Shown: positions 7,911-16,195 of the stretch, in pieces | Position numbering within the stretch: position 1 is the first letter of the stretch | Layout of the letters: each line of letters begins with the position of its first letter | Source: JACCTH01 sp035281645 | GTDB lineage: Bacteria; Actinomycetota; Acidimicrobiia; Spongiisociales; ZC4RG35 | Direction of reading: 5' to 3' | Assembly: GCA_035281645.1 (NCBI GenBank) | Contig: DATEDN010000141.1 | Location: 16,266 to 80,265 of the forward strand | DNA: 64,000 bases | Translations under genes and position numbers: made by a program | The notes under the pieces: generated by a model | The model's input: only the letters and a program-made list of their open reading frames with translations | Told to the model about the DNA's origin: nothing | Database searches by the model: none

Positions 7911-9080
7911 GTGAGCGACCTTGACCGACTCGTCGGGCCTGATCGGCGCTGGCGGTTTGATGGCCTCGAGGTCACGGTTCCCCTGATTGCCTTGGCCACG
8001 ATCGTCGGCCTGGTCGCACTTTGGCCCACATCTCGCCCGCCGGTGGACGTATCCCAGATTGGCTTCGCCGATGCGGTGGTTACAGCCGAAGTGTCATCGG
8101 TCGCCGACGGCGGCTGTAGCTATGACGCCGAGTCGCATTGTCAAACCGTTATGTTCGCTTTGACCGACGGCAGCGGTGACGTCGCCTCACAAGAGTTCGA
8201 CAACTCGGCGACCTCTCCGCGGTTTCGCACTGGCGATCGCGTAATTCTCAACCTCGTTGAGGATGCCGATCCGCTGTTCAGGTACCACTACGCCGACCGG
8301 GACCGACGTCCCGTCCTGGCGATCGTCGCCGGCCTTTTTGGGCTGGCGGTAATTGGGCTAGGGCGGCTGAGGGGAATGGGAGCTCTAGCAGGCTTGGCGT
8401 CATCGGTGGGGCTGCTGTTGTGGTTTGTCGCCCCCTCAATCCTGGCCGGAGAAGATCCGGTTGCCGTCGCCGCAGTCGGAGGAGCAGCCATTGCTCTCAT
8501 CACTCTCTATCTTGCCCATGGGTTTGGGCCGAACACTCATGTGGCGGCCATAGGTTGCTTCGCGGCCCTCGGTTTGACAATGGTCCTCTCATGGCTTGTT
8601 GCACCGGCGGCCGCCTTTTCGGGTTTCGCATCCGAGGAGTCACTATTCCTTGCAACTATCGGCACGGTTCAAATCTCGGGCCTGGTGCTAGCCGGAGCCG
8701 TGCTGGGTGCCATCGGCGCTCTCGACGATGTAACGGTCACCCAAGTTTCAGCAGTTTTCGAGCTTCACGCCGCCAATCCTGAGCTGTCACGGCGAAGCCT
8801 CTTTCGGAGCGGGCTTCGGATTGGGAGGGACCACATAGCCTCGACCATCAACACCCTGCTTCTTGCCTATGCCGGCGCGGCCATGCCGCTGCTATTGCTT
8901 CTCACCCTGTCAAATCTTCCGTTGGCGATGATGGCCAACTCGGAAGTAGTGGCGGTCGAAATCGTCAGGACCTTGGTGGGCTCGATCGGCCTGGTGGCGG
9001 CGGTACCGATAACGACCTGGCTAGCGGCTCGGGTCGCCACGCCTACGGGACTTCGGAGCATTCGAGAACGTCCACGTTGA
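7911..9080 (+). CDS. YibE/F family multi-span membrane protein
   Basis: The N-terminal half has one membrane span (about residues 20-38) and a soluble extracytoplasmic domain to about 125. It is followed by seven or eight hydrophobic helices, including the family hallmark GALDDVTVTQVSAVFELHAA. YibE/F proteins are widespread and their function is unproven. I start at GTG 7911, the first start giving a normal N-terminus; an open extension back to 7563 runs antisense through the metal-SBP gene and is rejected. Divergent pairing with a metal SBP across a Fur-type box hints at a role in metal or ion homeostasis. Confidence 0.8.
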   Translation: MSDLDRLVGPDRRWRFDGLEVTVPLIALATIVGLVALWPTSRPPVDVSQIGFADAVVTAEVSSVADGGCSYDAESHCQTVMFALTDGSGDVASQEFDNSATSPRFRTGDRVILNLVEDADPLFRYHYADRDRRPVLAIVAGLFGLAVIGLGRLRGMGALAGLASSVGLLLWFVAPSILAGEDPVAVAAVGGAAIALITLYLAHGFGPNTHVAAIGCFAALGLTMVLSWLVAPAAAFSGFASEESLFLATIGTVQISGLVLAGAVLGAIGALDDVTVTQVSAVFELHAANPELSRRSLFRSGLRIGRDHIASTINTLLLAYAGAAMPLLLLLTLSNLPLAMMANSEVVAVEIVRTLVGSIGLVAAVPITTWLAARVATPTGLRSIRERPR

Positions 9081-9338
9081 ACCGCTCGAAGTCCGAAAAG
9101 GAACGTGAGCAGGAACAGCAACTTCGCCGCGGTCAATCGACTCACGCCCGAATTTTGTCAGGTTGGGGGTGTCGAAGCCCGCTTCACATCGTCGGTTATC
9201 TCGGGCAGCCAGAGGCGGGGCCAGCGAACCAGCCCTGACCAATGTGAGTGGGCAGCCGCATGCGCGCCGTCGACCATCCTCGTTTTCGTCCTAAGGAACC
9301 CCGGCAACGTTGCCGTCCGAATGAGAGCCCTCGACTAC

Positions 9339-9432
9339 AGCGAGGAAGGTCATGGCCGCTTGGGAGGTGGCTAGGGCTCGGGGCTTGACTGAAGAAACCC
9401 GGTTAGGGCAAGATCGACTCACCAACTAGGGG
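9339..9432 (+). repeat. island dispersed repeat, copy 1
   Basis: An imperfect direct repeat of 11957-12048. The strongest block is the 29 bases beginning TTAGGGCAAGATCG (about 24 of 29 identical), preceded by a shared GCTCGGGGCTT and a shared AGCGAGGA start. Both copies sit in non-coding DNA downstream of genes. The rest of 9081-9565 carries only a 14-bp palindrome at 9302-9315 and no gene I can support. Confidence 0.5.
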
Positions 9433-9565
9433 TCGGGCTCGAGATTCGATGGTCCCCGGAGTCGGGCCCCCGGCGGGCTGCACCCTCGTGCTTTCTCTTC
9501 CCACCGAGAGGGCCCTTTCGACCACTGCCTTCAAGCCTTCCTGAGCAATTTTTAGCTAGCCCGTT

Positions 9566-10021
9566 TCAATCGTGACAGCGGGAGAAAAAGAACTCGGTTC
9601 CGCTCGGAATCACATTGAAATGGTCGACAGCATGCGTGCTTATCTGACCACCATCCTCGTATTCACCGTTCACATTGAACGTGAAAGTGCCATTGACGGT
9701 GCTGTTGTTCTGGTTGAAACCCCCCCAAACAGCGAAATGGCCGCTGGCGTCCGGTTGTGAGGGATCAAGCGGAACCGCGTCGAACGTGCCTGTCTGAGTA
9801 AAGGTGAAATGAGCCCTGCCATCATCAAACACGGTGCTGTGCTCGATCAGGGTGTAGACGACCGTGATCTCGTAGAGGGTTCCTTCGCAGTCGAAAAATT
9901 CAACGAATGTTTCAGTGATCCCGTGGTCGACGACGGTCTCCGTAACCGGGGGGGCTGCTACCGCTGGCAGCGCCACGCTGACAACAATCGCGATAACTAG
10001 CCATGGCAGAAGGCGCCTCAT
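9566..10021 (-). CDS. secreted protein of unknown function (151 aa)
   Basis: The start is fixed by a GGGAGTGAG ribosome binding site next to ATG 10019-10021. Residues 1-24 are a signal peptide ending AVAA. The mature protein is rich in Thr, Phe and Asn, with beta-strand character and repeated TFT patterns (FTFTQTGTFDA, then TVNGTFTFNVNGEYEDGG). It has two cysteines, one near the N-terminus and one at the C-terminus, that could pair. Similar all-beta exported proteins are common in actinobacteria; the function is unknown. The 447 bases beyond its start (10022-10468) show no gene or RNA that I can support. Confidence 0.6.
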   Translation of the reverse strand: MRRLLPWLVIAIVVSVALPAVAAPPVTETVVDHGITETFVEFFDCEGTLYEITVVYTLIEHSTVFDDGRAHFTFTQTGTFDAVPLDPSQPDASGHFAVWGGFNQNNSTVNGTFTFNVNGEYEDGGQISTHAVDHFNVIPSGTEFFFSRCHD

Positions 10022-10468
10022 CTCACTCCCTTTCGGTGGCGTTCTCCGCTCGACAAAATACTTCACAGGACGAGAGGTTGCCTGCCTAAGTCGGGGAAAG
10101 ATTCCGACTACCTGTCGGACTTTTATCCCATTCAGACCTGACAAGAACGCCTGATGCGAGGAGGCCGAGAAAGGGCGCGCTCGCTGACCGGTCGATAACC
10201 TGACTCTCGGCCCAGCGGGCTACCTGCTTCGCGTTCGAGATGATGAACTGTGCATCGACCTCATCTGGGCAGGCTCGCACCGCGATGCGGGCAGGACTCT
10301 CGTGAGTTGAGCGGATAGGAAGCAACGACGGCCACCAAACCGGATTGAGTAACGGGGGACCGATCCCAGCGCGCCGCCGAGCCTCCTGCGGAACTCGCGA
10401 AGCCTCCAGAAACGGCCCCGGGGTGACCTATCCGACAACAATCTCTCGGAACCGAGCGAGGAGGACAA

Positions 10469-10903
10469 ATGGCACAGCCTTGGGCCGTTGATGGGCACCT
10501 GAGCTTCAGCTCCAATCAGGGATCGATGGCCTACAACCTTCAGCCGGTCCCAATCGATTTTCGGCTAGTGATCGAGTCTGTATCCCTAGTGAGCGGCCAG
10601 TCCGGAATTCCCGATCGTGAGGCGCTCTCTGGAGTGCGACTGCTGTTTATGACCAATAACCAAATCATCTCTTGGCCGATCCCGGTGGTAGCCAACCTTC
10701 GAAACCGCACCGCGTTCGAGGGTCCCGGCTGGGTACTTACAGCGACGAGGTATTCGGCGACCGCCAGCGTTCGTCTCTACGCCGATCCCGGCAGCTTTCT
10801 CCAGTTGTATGCATGGCGCACGACTTACATCAACCCATACAGTGTTGACTTCGCTCTGTCCGGTTATCTGCTCGACCCGGCGAGCCCGCGCCTCAGTCCC
10901 TAA
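10469..10903 (+). CDS. hypothetical protein, beta-rich, no signal peptide
   Basis: ATG 10469 is preceded by a good GAGGAGG ribosome binding site. The 144-residue product has no signal peptide or membrane span and looks all-beta, with alternating hydrophobic residues throughout. I recognise no motif. It is placed alone in the island between two minus-strand genes. Confidence 0.5.
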   Translation: MAQPWAVDGHLSFSSNQGSMAYNLQPVPIDFRLVIESVSLVSGQSGIPDREALSGVRLLFMTNNQIISWPIPVVANLRNRTAFEGPGWVLTATRYSATASVRLYADPGSFLQLYAWRTTYINPYSVDFALSGYLLDPASPRLSP

Positions 10904-10965
10904 CGCCCGATCACCAGCCCGTCAGGGGGAGCTGACAGTGACGATGGTTAGAGGTGGCCTCCAGG

Positions 10966-11388
10966 TCAAGTTTCGGACTCGATAAGAGACTTAATGTTGG
11001 AGGCGCTTCGCTCCATCATCGGGCGGATTTTCTCCTCCATCGAATCGTCCAGATCGGGAAAGTCAGCCCCGAGGGTTAATTTGGTCCGGCTGTCGCTTAA
11101 TGCTTCAAAAAGGGTCTTGCCGTGGATCGTCATCGGTCCATCTTTTATCTTGGCCCGCATCACCCGCTCGGGTTCGAACTCGATTATTTCCACTGTGCCC
11201 TCGGTGGAATTCCCGAACCGATTGGTACGGCGTTTGATTACCGTGCCGACGCCAATGGGGTCGTCCGACATGGCCTCCAGTTCTACACTCGGGTCCCATC
11301 GCGGGTGGTTTTCGACGTGGTGGACAGCACAGAAAGCCCAGACGGTCGATACGGGCCGGTCTATCACCGTGGAGACTTCGAGCTCCAA
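10966..11388 (-). CDS. SRPBCC (START/Bet v1-like) family protein
   Basis: A 140-residue polyketide-cyclase/START-like fold that binds hydrophobic ligands. The typical opening (strand with INRP-like IDRPVSTVWAF, then HHVENHPRWDPSV), central strands around GVGTVIKRRTNRFG and a long C-terminal helix (MEEKIRPMMERSASNIKSLI) are visible. The ligand is unknown. A decayed paralogue of its 3' end lies at 13899-14000, beyond the right island repeat. Confidence 0.75.
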   Translation of the reverse strand: MELEVSTVIDRPVSTVWAFCAVHHVENHPRWDPSVELEAMSDDPIGVGTVIKRRTNRFGNSTEGTVEIIEFEPERVMRAKIKDGPMTIHGKTLFEALSDSRTKLTLGADFPDLDDSMEEKIRPMMERSASNIKSLIESET

Positions 11389-11566
11389 TGCGTCCTCTTT
11401 CCATTTGCAAGCGCGCCGTTATTACAACAGTCGGGCCGTCGGCCCGCCACCTTTGGCGCCGGATAGGCTGTGACAGACCAGGTGATGGACCCGAGGTCGG
11501 GTATCTCGAATGGAGATTGGAATGCTGCCCATAACCCGTAAGCACCTTGCTGAGCCGGAAGAGACT

Positions 11567-11872
11567 ATGCCCTTCAAGCATGGGAAGTCCGTTCTTGTGC
11601 GTCTCGGCGAGGAGGAGGTCTGGCGCTCCGATCTAGAGCCGGGCTGGAACTGGGACGAAGATCTAGAGCCCTACGCAGAAGGGGCCACGAGTTGCCCTCT
11701 TACCCATCGGGAACTGGTGATCTCAGGAACCATCCGATACCGGATGAATGACGGCACTGAGGTGGTTGCATCCGAAGGGGACGCTCTATTCATTCCGCCG
11801 GGTCATCGGGCCTGGGTTGTGGGAGATGAAACCTGTGTCCTCCTCGACTGGCAAATGGAGCCGAGCCTCTGA
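11567..11872 (+). CDS. single-domain cupin protein
   Basis: A small beta-barrel protein of about 101 residues with a cupin-2-like core: VISGTIRYRMNDGTEVVASEGDALFIPPGHRAWVVG covers the second conserved cupin motif (G-D-x-hydrophobic-x-I-P-P-G-H). The first motif is degenerate (SCPLTHRELVISG), with one His. I prefer ATG 11567 (GGAAGAG upstream); ATG 11510 in the same frame adds 19 residues. Function is unknown; such proteins often bind a metal or act as sensors. Confidence 0.65.
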   Translation: MPFKHGKSVLVRLGEEEVWRSDLEPGWNWDEDLEPYAEGATSCPLTHRELVISGTIRYRMNDGTEVVASEGDALFIPPGHRAWVVGDETCVLLDWQMEPSL

Positions 11873-11956
11873 CGCCATACCGATCGCAGACGGTCTTAGA
11901 GGCCGCCGGCGCCCGCCTCTGTTTGTGTCACCAAGCCGCCCGAGGCACTCGGGCAT

Positions 11957-12048
11957 AGCGAGGACCAGGTCCTCGCCGCCCGTGGAGAGGCAAGAGCTCG
12001 GGGCTTTCCAGGCAGCGGATTAGGACAAGACCGGCTAACCAACAAGGG
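11957..12048 (+). repeat. island dispersed repeat, copy 2, with two hairpins
   Basis: Second copy of the element at 9339-9432. This copy begins with a near-perfect snap-back (GCGAGGACC at 11958-11966 with GGTCCTCGC at 11968-11976). It is preceded by another hairpin, CCCGAG/CTCGGG, at 11939-11953. The structure suggests a small non-autonomous repeat. Confidence 0.5.
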
Positions 12049-12104
12049 CTGATCTCGCGCCATAGAGCTCGGTTCGAGGCGAACTATGCCGGCGGGTCCT
12101 GCCA

Positions 12105-12537
12105 GTGGCGACTGGTCTGGTGAAGGCGACTGCAGCCCAGACTCAGGGACGATTCGCCTCGATTGAGTTCCGCGCTCCCGCAGGGTTTGGTTCGCCGCTG
12201 CACCGCTACAGCGACGACGACGAGTTCTTCGTAGTGCTTGACGGCGAGGTTCGCTTCCAACTCTGGCGAGCGGGTGATCGAAGGCGAGACCGGGACCCTG
12301 GTCTACGGACCTCGCTCTGTCCCGCACGCTTTCATGGTGGACTCACAAGAAGCGAGCCTGCTGTTGCTGTTTGGGCCGGCGGGTGTCGAGGGATTCTTCC
12401 GCAGAGCGGGCAAGCCGGCGCCCTCCATCTCCCTGCCGCCGGCCGATGAGCAATTTCTCTCCCGCGACGAGCTGAAGAGTATTGCCGGGGAGTACGGCCA
12501 AGAGTTTCTCGGTCCGCCACTCCAGCCCAAGTCTTAA
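12105..12537 (+). pseudogene. frameshifted, 5'-truncated cupin (quercetinase-like) gene
   Basis: Two overlapping frames together make one cupin protein. The first (from about 12105) gives APAGFGSPLHRYSDDDEFFVVLDGEVRFQL, covering the first cupin motif. The protein then continues in the other frame with SGERVIEGETGTLVYGPRSV and PHAFMVDSQEASLLLLFGPAG. The switch is near 12262-12268. The usual N-terminal 20-30 residues are also missing. One frameshift plus truncation makes this a pseudogene unless the shift is a sequencing error. Confidence 0.7.
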
Positions 12538-12792
12538 GGGCGAGCTGGCGGCCCTCGCGCACCTCGCTAAATCAAGGCGATAGCAGTTCTCCGAACCAGC
12601 GGGCAGGCAACCTGTCTCTCAGTCCCCACTGACGAGGCAGCTGGCTCGACTTACCAGTTAACCGGTCGTCTCTGGCTCAACAGATCGGGCGTCCGACGGC
12701 CAAGCGTGTTAAGTCGGCCGGGCCCGTCACGATGCAGATCGGCGACAGGCCGTTACCCAACAACACAGCAATTTGTGGGATATCTATCACTA
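12538..12792. other. non-coding right end of the island
   Basis: I see no gene, tRNA or strong hairpin here. It leads directly into the right attachment-like repeat. If a recombinase gene was once at this end it has been lost. Confidence 0.4.
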
Positions 12793-12831
12793 GGGTCAAG
12801 AGGTCGGGAGTTCAGATCTCCCCAGCCCGAC
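12793..12831 (+). repeat. right attachment-like repeat (tRNA-Pro 3' fragment)
   Basis: Matches 4539-4577 at 38 of 39 bases in the same orientation. It contains the T arm and 3' acceptor strand of tRNA-Pro but no 5' half, so it cannot be a functional tRNA. It marks the right border of an inserted segment (attR). Confidence 0.75.
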
Positions 12832-12841
12832 AGCGTTTCGG

Positions 12842-13849
12842 TTATCCGCCATTACTTTCCCGCTTGTGAGAAAGCAGCCAGGCGTAGATGTCATGCCCGG
12901 CCGATAGATCGTATGTCCGACGCCATGCATCATGGTCGAAGTGGTCGGCATCGGGATATACGGTGAGTCTTATCTCGGTGGCGTCTGAATCGTTACACGC
13001 TCGGATCTGGTCAATCGGTCCCTGGATATGGATCGGTGCGACAACCTCGTCCAACGCTCCGTGGAAAGCCCACACGGGTACCTCGCCGAGCACCTCGCAG
13101 CCGGCTTTCTCCAAAGCCCATTCAGCGTGGCCTGAGATTGGCACAGCTGCAGCGACGACTTCATCGCCGTGGACCGCCAGATAGTCCCAAACGCCGATCG
13201 CTCCGCAGCTAATTCCAGTCAGATAGACCGCGTCGGCATCGACTTGGTAGTGATTAATCGCAAAGTCGAGAATGCTTGCGACTTCAGCGGCGAGGTCGCA
13301 GTCGGAACTGGCTGTCTCGGGACCGTACTGGGGAGAGAGGACGACAAAAGGACGATCAGCGGGCCACTCCCCGCCGGCGATCAGCTCCGGGATGCCTAGC
13401 TTGGTGACAAGCGTCAAAGCCTCCTCCGAGCCATCGCCAGCCTCGCCCGCGCCGTGGAAGAAGATCAAGAGGGGCCGCAAGACTCCATCTCCGTAACCGG
13501 GGGGTAGGAATTCGAGGTAACCCAGGGGTGCGCGCTCAACGCTCCCTAGAGCCCGTACCTTGAGGTCCTCAGGCCATGTCTCAATGGATGGCGACGTTCC
13601 ACTGGTCGAAGGCGTTCGCTCTACTGAGGTCGATGGGAACGAGTCCATCGTCGACTCGGTCGTGGGTGGCGTTCTAGATGCAAGGTCGGCTCCCGATCCG
13701 GCGCATGCGCCCAAGGCCATCGCGGCCACCAGAAGGGGAACGTCGAATCGTTTTCTAGTTTGGGAATCGGTGCATCCTGCGGCATTAGCCAAATCGAACC
13801 CTCGAGCTAGGCATGACTGTACGGCTCGCCAAAGCCACTCCGCTCGCAT
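12842..13849 (-). CDS. lipoprotein alpha/beta-hydrolase (esterase/depolymerase-like)
   Basis: An exported lipoprotein: a hydrophobic stretch ends with the lipobox LGAC (about residue 49), then a Ser/Thr/Pro-rich linker of about 45 residues leads to the catalytic domain. The hydrolase has an oxyanion region LLIFFHGAGEAGDG, the nucleophile elbow GISCGA, an Asp in FHGALDEVV and a His in YPDADHFDHDAW. This resembles PHB-depolymerase/feruloyl-esterase-type enzymes. The long basic N-terminus before the lipobox suggests that the true start is inside, but no ATG or GTG offers itself there. The substrate is unknown. Confidence 0.75.
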   Translation of the reverse strand: MRAEWLWRAVQSCLARGFDLANAAGCTDSQTRKRFDVPLLVAAMALGACAGSGADLASRTPPTTESTMDSFPSTSVERTPSTSGTSPSIETWPEDLKVRALGSVERAPLGYLEFLPPGYGDGVLRPLLIFFHGAGEAGDGSEEALTLVTKLGIPELIAGGEWPADRPFVVLSPQYGPETASSDCDLAAEVASILDFAINHYQVDADAVYLTGISCGAIGVWDYLAVHGDEVVAAAVPISGHAEWALEKAGCEVLGEVPVWAFHGALDEVVAPIHIQGPIDQIRACNDSDATEIRLTVYPDADHFDHDAWRRTYDLSAGHDIYAWLLSHKRESNGG

Positions 13850-13898
13850 CTGCTCACTTCAGTCGCGAGAAATGAATCTCATGGACGGTGATTTCCTG

Positions 13899-14000
13899 AC
13901 ATGGAAGAGTCACTGGCAGAGAAAAATCGGACCGATGATGGAGCGAAGCGCTACCAACATCAAGGGGCTTAGCGAGTCAAAACCTGACTTGAAGCTAACC
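13899..14000 (+). pseudogene. remnant of an SRPBCC gene 3' end
   Basis: The DNA is about 85% identical by eye, over roughly 70 bases, to the 3' end of the SRPBCC gene at 10966-11388. It encodes IGPMMERSATNIKGLSES where the intact gene has IRPMMERSASNIKSLIES. One extra A in the A-run near 13923 breaks the frame from the preceding MEESLAEK. No upstream part of the domain is left. Confidence 0.7.
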
Positions 14001-14043
14001 GGACTAGGCCATGGATCACGCGAGGCCGTCGAGGCGGTGATTT

Positions 14044-14949
14044 TCAGCCCGCTTCGGCCTCGGCAATCACGTCGGCAATGAACTCCTGGGAATGCTCGAT
14101 ATCGACCCGATAGGTAAAGCCCATCGATACACAGGGCGTATCCCCCCAAGAAGTGATGCCGATGAGGACCTCCGTACCCTCGATGTCTCGAAAGATCGGA
14201 CCGCCGGAATCCCCATAGCACGTCCCTTCGTCACCTCTCGATTGGTGTTGGGAAACGCGCAGCCAAGCATCCAAGAGGTTCTGGAATGCGCTCTGAGCGA
14301 TGGCCCGATGGTCGAGATACTCGATCTCCCATGGCGGCGGATCGCCTGCGAAGCTGCCTCCGTAACCCACCACGGTGAACCTTTCTCGGGAATCACCATT
14401 CCGTGGTGCGGTCAACCCTCGGAGGTCTTCGAGATCTCCCAGCCCCGCATATGGCATCGGCGTGATACTCGAAGGCTCCGCCAGGATGATGGCGGCGATG
14501 TCGTGGGGATCGGATGAAGGACCCCAGTTGTAAAGGGGGCTGTTCACTACGCGAACGATGTCGAGACACGTGTCGCAACGGGTCTTGGTCTCCGGTGGGT
14601 TGAAGTCTGACGGGTTGGCGTCGAAGCTGACCCAGATGTCGGCTTCTCCATCGTCGCCAGGAACGGGGAACCCGTCGGAATCGGTGATGCCGTCGACAAT
14701 GAGGCCATCGGCACAGTGACCGGCGGTCAAGAAGACCAGAGGATGGATCAGGGTTCCGCTGCAGTAGACCCCAAGTCCGAATTCGGGCACATCGATTACC
14801 CGCCAGTCGATCATGATGGCGCCGACGGCGGGGTAGGCACCTTCGGTATCCGGCTCTCCCCAAGTGATGCCGCTCGCAGGTAGGGCAGTCACGATTTGCA
14901 GCGCTAGGGCAGCGATTACGCGAATAAATCGCTTCCTTAGAGTCTCCAT
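14044..14949 (-). CDS. secreted trypsin-like serine protease
   Basis: S1-family endopeptidase of 301 residues. It has a signal peptide (residues 1-26), the catalytic His78 in FLTAGHC, Asp150 in SDPHDIAAI and Ser248 in CYGDSGGP. The cysteine pair around the His and additional cysteines suggest disulfides outside the cell. The start ATG has a GGAGGAC ribosome binding site. The neighbours are unrelated, so its target is unknown. Confidence 0.88.
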   Translation of the reverse strand: METLRKRFIRVIAALALQIVTALPASGITWGEPDTEGAYPAVGAIMIDWRVIDVPEFGLGVYCSGTLIHPLVFLTAGHCADGLIVDGITDSDGFPVPGDDGEADIWVSFDANPSDFNPPETKTRCDTCLDIVRVVNSPLYNWGPSSDPHDIAAIILAEPSSITPMPYAGLGDLEDLRGLTAPRNGDSRERFTVVGYGGSFAGDPPPWEIEYLDHRAIAQSAFQNLLDAWLRVSQHQSRGDEGTCYGDSGGPIFRDIEGTEVLIGITSWGDTPCVSMGFTYRVDIEHSQEFIADVIAEAEAG

Positions 14950-15072
14950 AGTGTCCTCCAGTATCCGTCGCAGGTTAGGCCTGGCTGGCCGGGTCGGGAA
15001 AAAGGTTTCCTACTCACCCTTGGCTCAACAATTGAGGGGTGCTGATCTGAGAGATCTTCCGTCGGACGACGC

Positions 15073-15765
15073 ATGACGCTGATGATTCAGCGCTGGGAGT
15101 CGGTCTCTTTCGTTCATTGGAGCTATGAGCCTGGGCAGGTTCAGGGTCTGGTCCCCAGAGAACTGGTGCTTGACACTTTCGGAGGTCGTGCCTGGGTGAG
15201 CTTGGTGGCCTTCTTCGTCAAGGCCCGGTTGCCGTTGATGCCCTCCCTTCCGCCTCTTACTCACTTCGCTCAAATCAACCTGAGGATCTATGTCCTCGGT
15301 CCTCAGGGTGATCCTGGTATTTGGTTCTTATCCCTAGATGCAGACAGCCTCGGTGCGGCGGTAGGGGGGAGGCTTCTGTATCGGGTTCCGTTTCACTGGT
15401 CGAGGACGGAGATGAGGCGTTCGGCCGGCTACATCTCATATTCGACTCAGCGACGAGACCACACCCGCCTCGACTCGAAGGTCGAAATTGAGTTGCTGGA
15501 GCCGAACCGTAACGAGGACCCCGATTCGATCTCGACGTTTCTCCTCGAGCGCTATTTGATGTTCGGAGGCTCTAGCAGCCGGCTGGTGACGGCAAGGGCC
15601 AAGCACCCTCCTTGGTCGCTCCAGCGGGCTCGGGTTCGGTCGCTTGATGACCGGCTGCTTCGCGCCGGAGGCCTTGAGGGTCCGGGCACCGAAGAACTTG
15701 TCCACTGGTCGCCAGGTGTCGAGGCTCAGATAAGCCGGCCCCGTGAACTAGCGGTCGCTAATTGA
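15073..15765 (+). CDS. DUF2071 (YqjF-like) family protein
   Basis: A 230-residue soluble protein with the family pattern: an N-terminal IQRWESVSFVHWSYEPGQVQ, then GRAWVSLVAFFV, TNLRIYV-like INLRIYVLGPQGDPGIWFLS (split over strands), and a C-terminal region with VHWSPGVEAQI. Members fold like acetoacetate decarboxylase but their reaction is generally unknown. No obvious operon partner. Confidence 0.75.
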   Translation: MTLMIQRWESVSFVHWSYEPGQVQGLVPRELVLDTFGGRAWVSLVAFFVKARLPLMPSLPPLTHFAQINLRIYVLGPQGDPGIWFLSLDADSLGAAVGGRLLYRVPFHWSRTEMRRSAGYISYSTQRRDHTRLDSKVEIELLEPNRNEDPDSISTFLLERYLMFGGSSSRLVTARAKHPPWSLQRARVRSLDDRLLRAGGLEGPGTEELVHWSPGVEAQISRPRELAVAN

Positions 15766-15794
15766 GCTGCAAGGCGGGGGTCCAGCGCCCGTAG

Positions 15795-16025
15795 TCAGCC
15801 GATTCCCTTTTCGGCGGTGAGATCCCTGAGCAGTTCATGACAGCGGAGTGCTCTTTGGTTGTCTTGATCTCGACACTCCTCGATGAACTTCGTCACGTCC
15901 GGGTGGTCGGTCGAATGGGCGTCCTCGAGATATTTGGTGTAAGTCTCCGCGCCCTGGAGGGCGTGGTACTGGATACTGATGAGGTCGTAGACGATGTCGT
16001 CGGCGACGACGTGCCGTTCAGCCAT
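15795..16025 (-). CDS. small helical protein, ferritin-like size, unknown
   Basis: 76 residues, mostly helical and acidic, with a His/Glu-rich pattern (YDLISIQYHALQGAETY, then FIEECRDQDNQRALRCHELL). I chose ATG 16023-16025 because GGGAG sits 6 bases upstream; an ATG six codons earlier would put that site inside the gene. It lies divergent from the two-component system. Confidence 0.55.
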   Translation of the reverse strand: MAERHVVADDIVYDLISIQYHALQGAETYTKYLEDAHSTDHPDVTKFIEECRDQDNQRALRCHELLRDLTAEKGIG

Positions 16026-16195
16026 ATTGCTCCCTTCGTTCACTGACTGCTACCCACTGGCTTGGCTTCAAAACCGCATTGTCTGGCACTTGACCGCCAG
16101 GAAGCGACTGACGAAACCCCCGGGAAGAAATGAACCTTTGCGAAATCATCTGGGGCCCGGTGATAAGCGAGTGAAGTACGTCATACCATCGTGAG

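Noticed and set aside
10086..10325. Minus-strand frame between two island genes
   Set aside because: No ribosome binding site, no recognisable motif, and a composition like non-coding DNA.
13560..14081. Plus-strand frame through the lipoprotein esterase start
   Set aside because: Only the part with the SRPBCC-like remnant is meaningful; the rest is antisense to the esterase gene.
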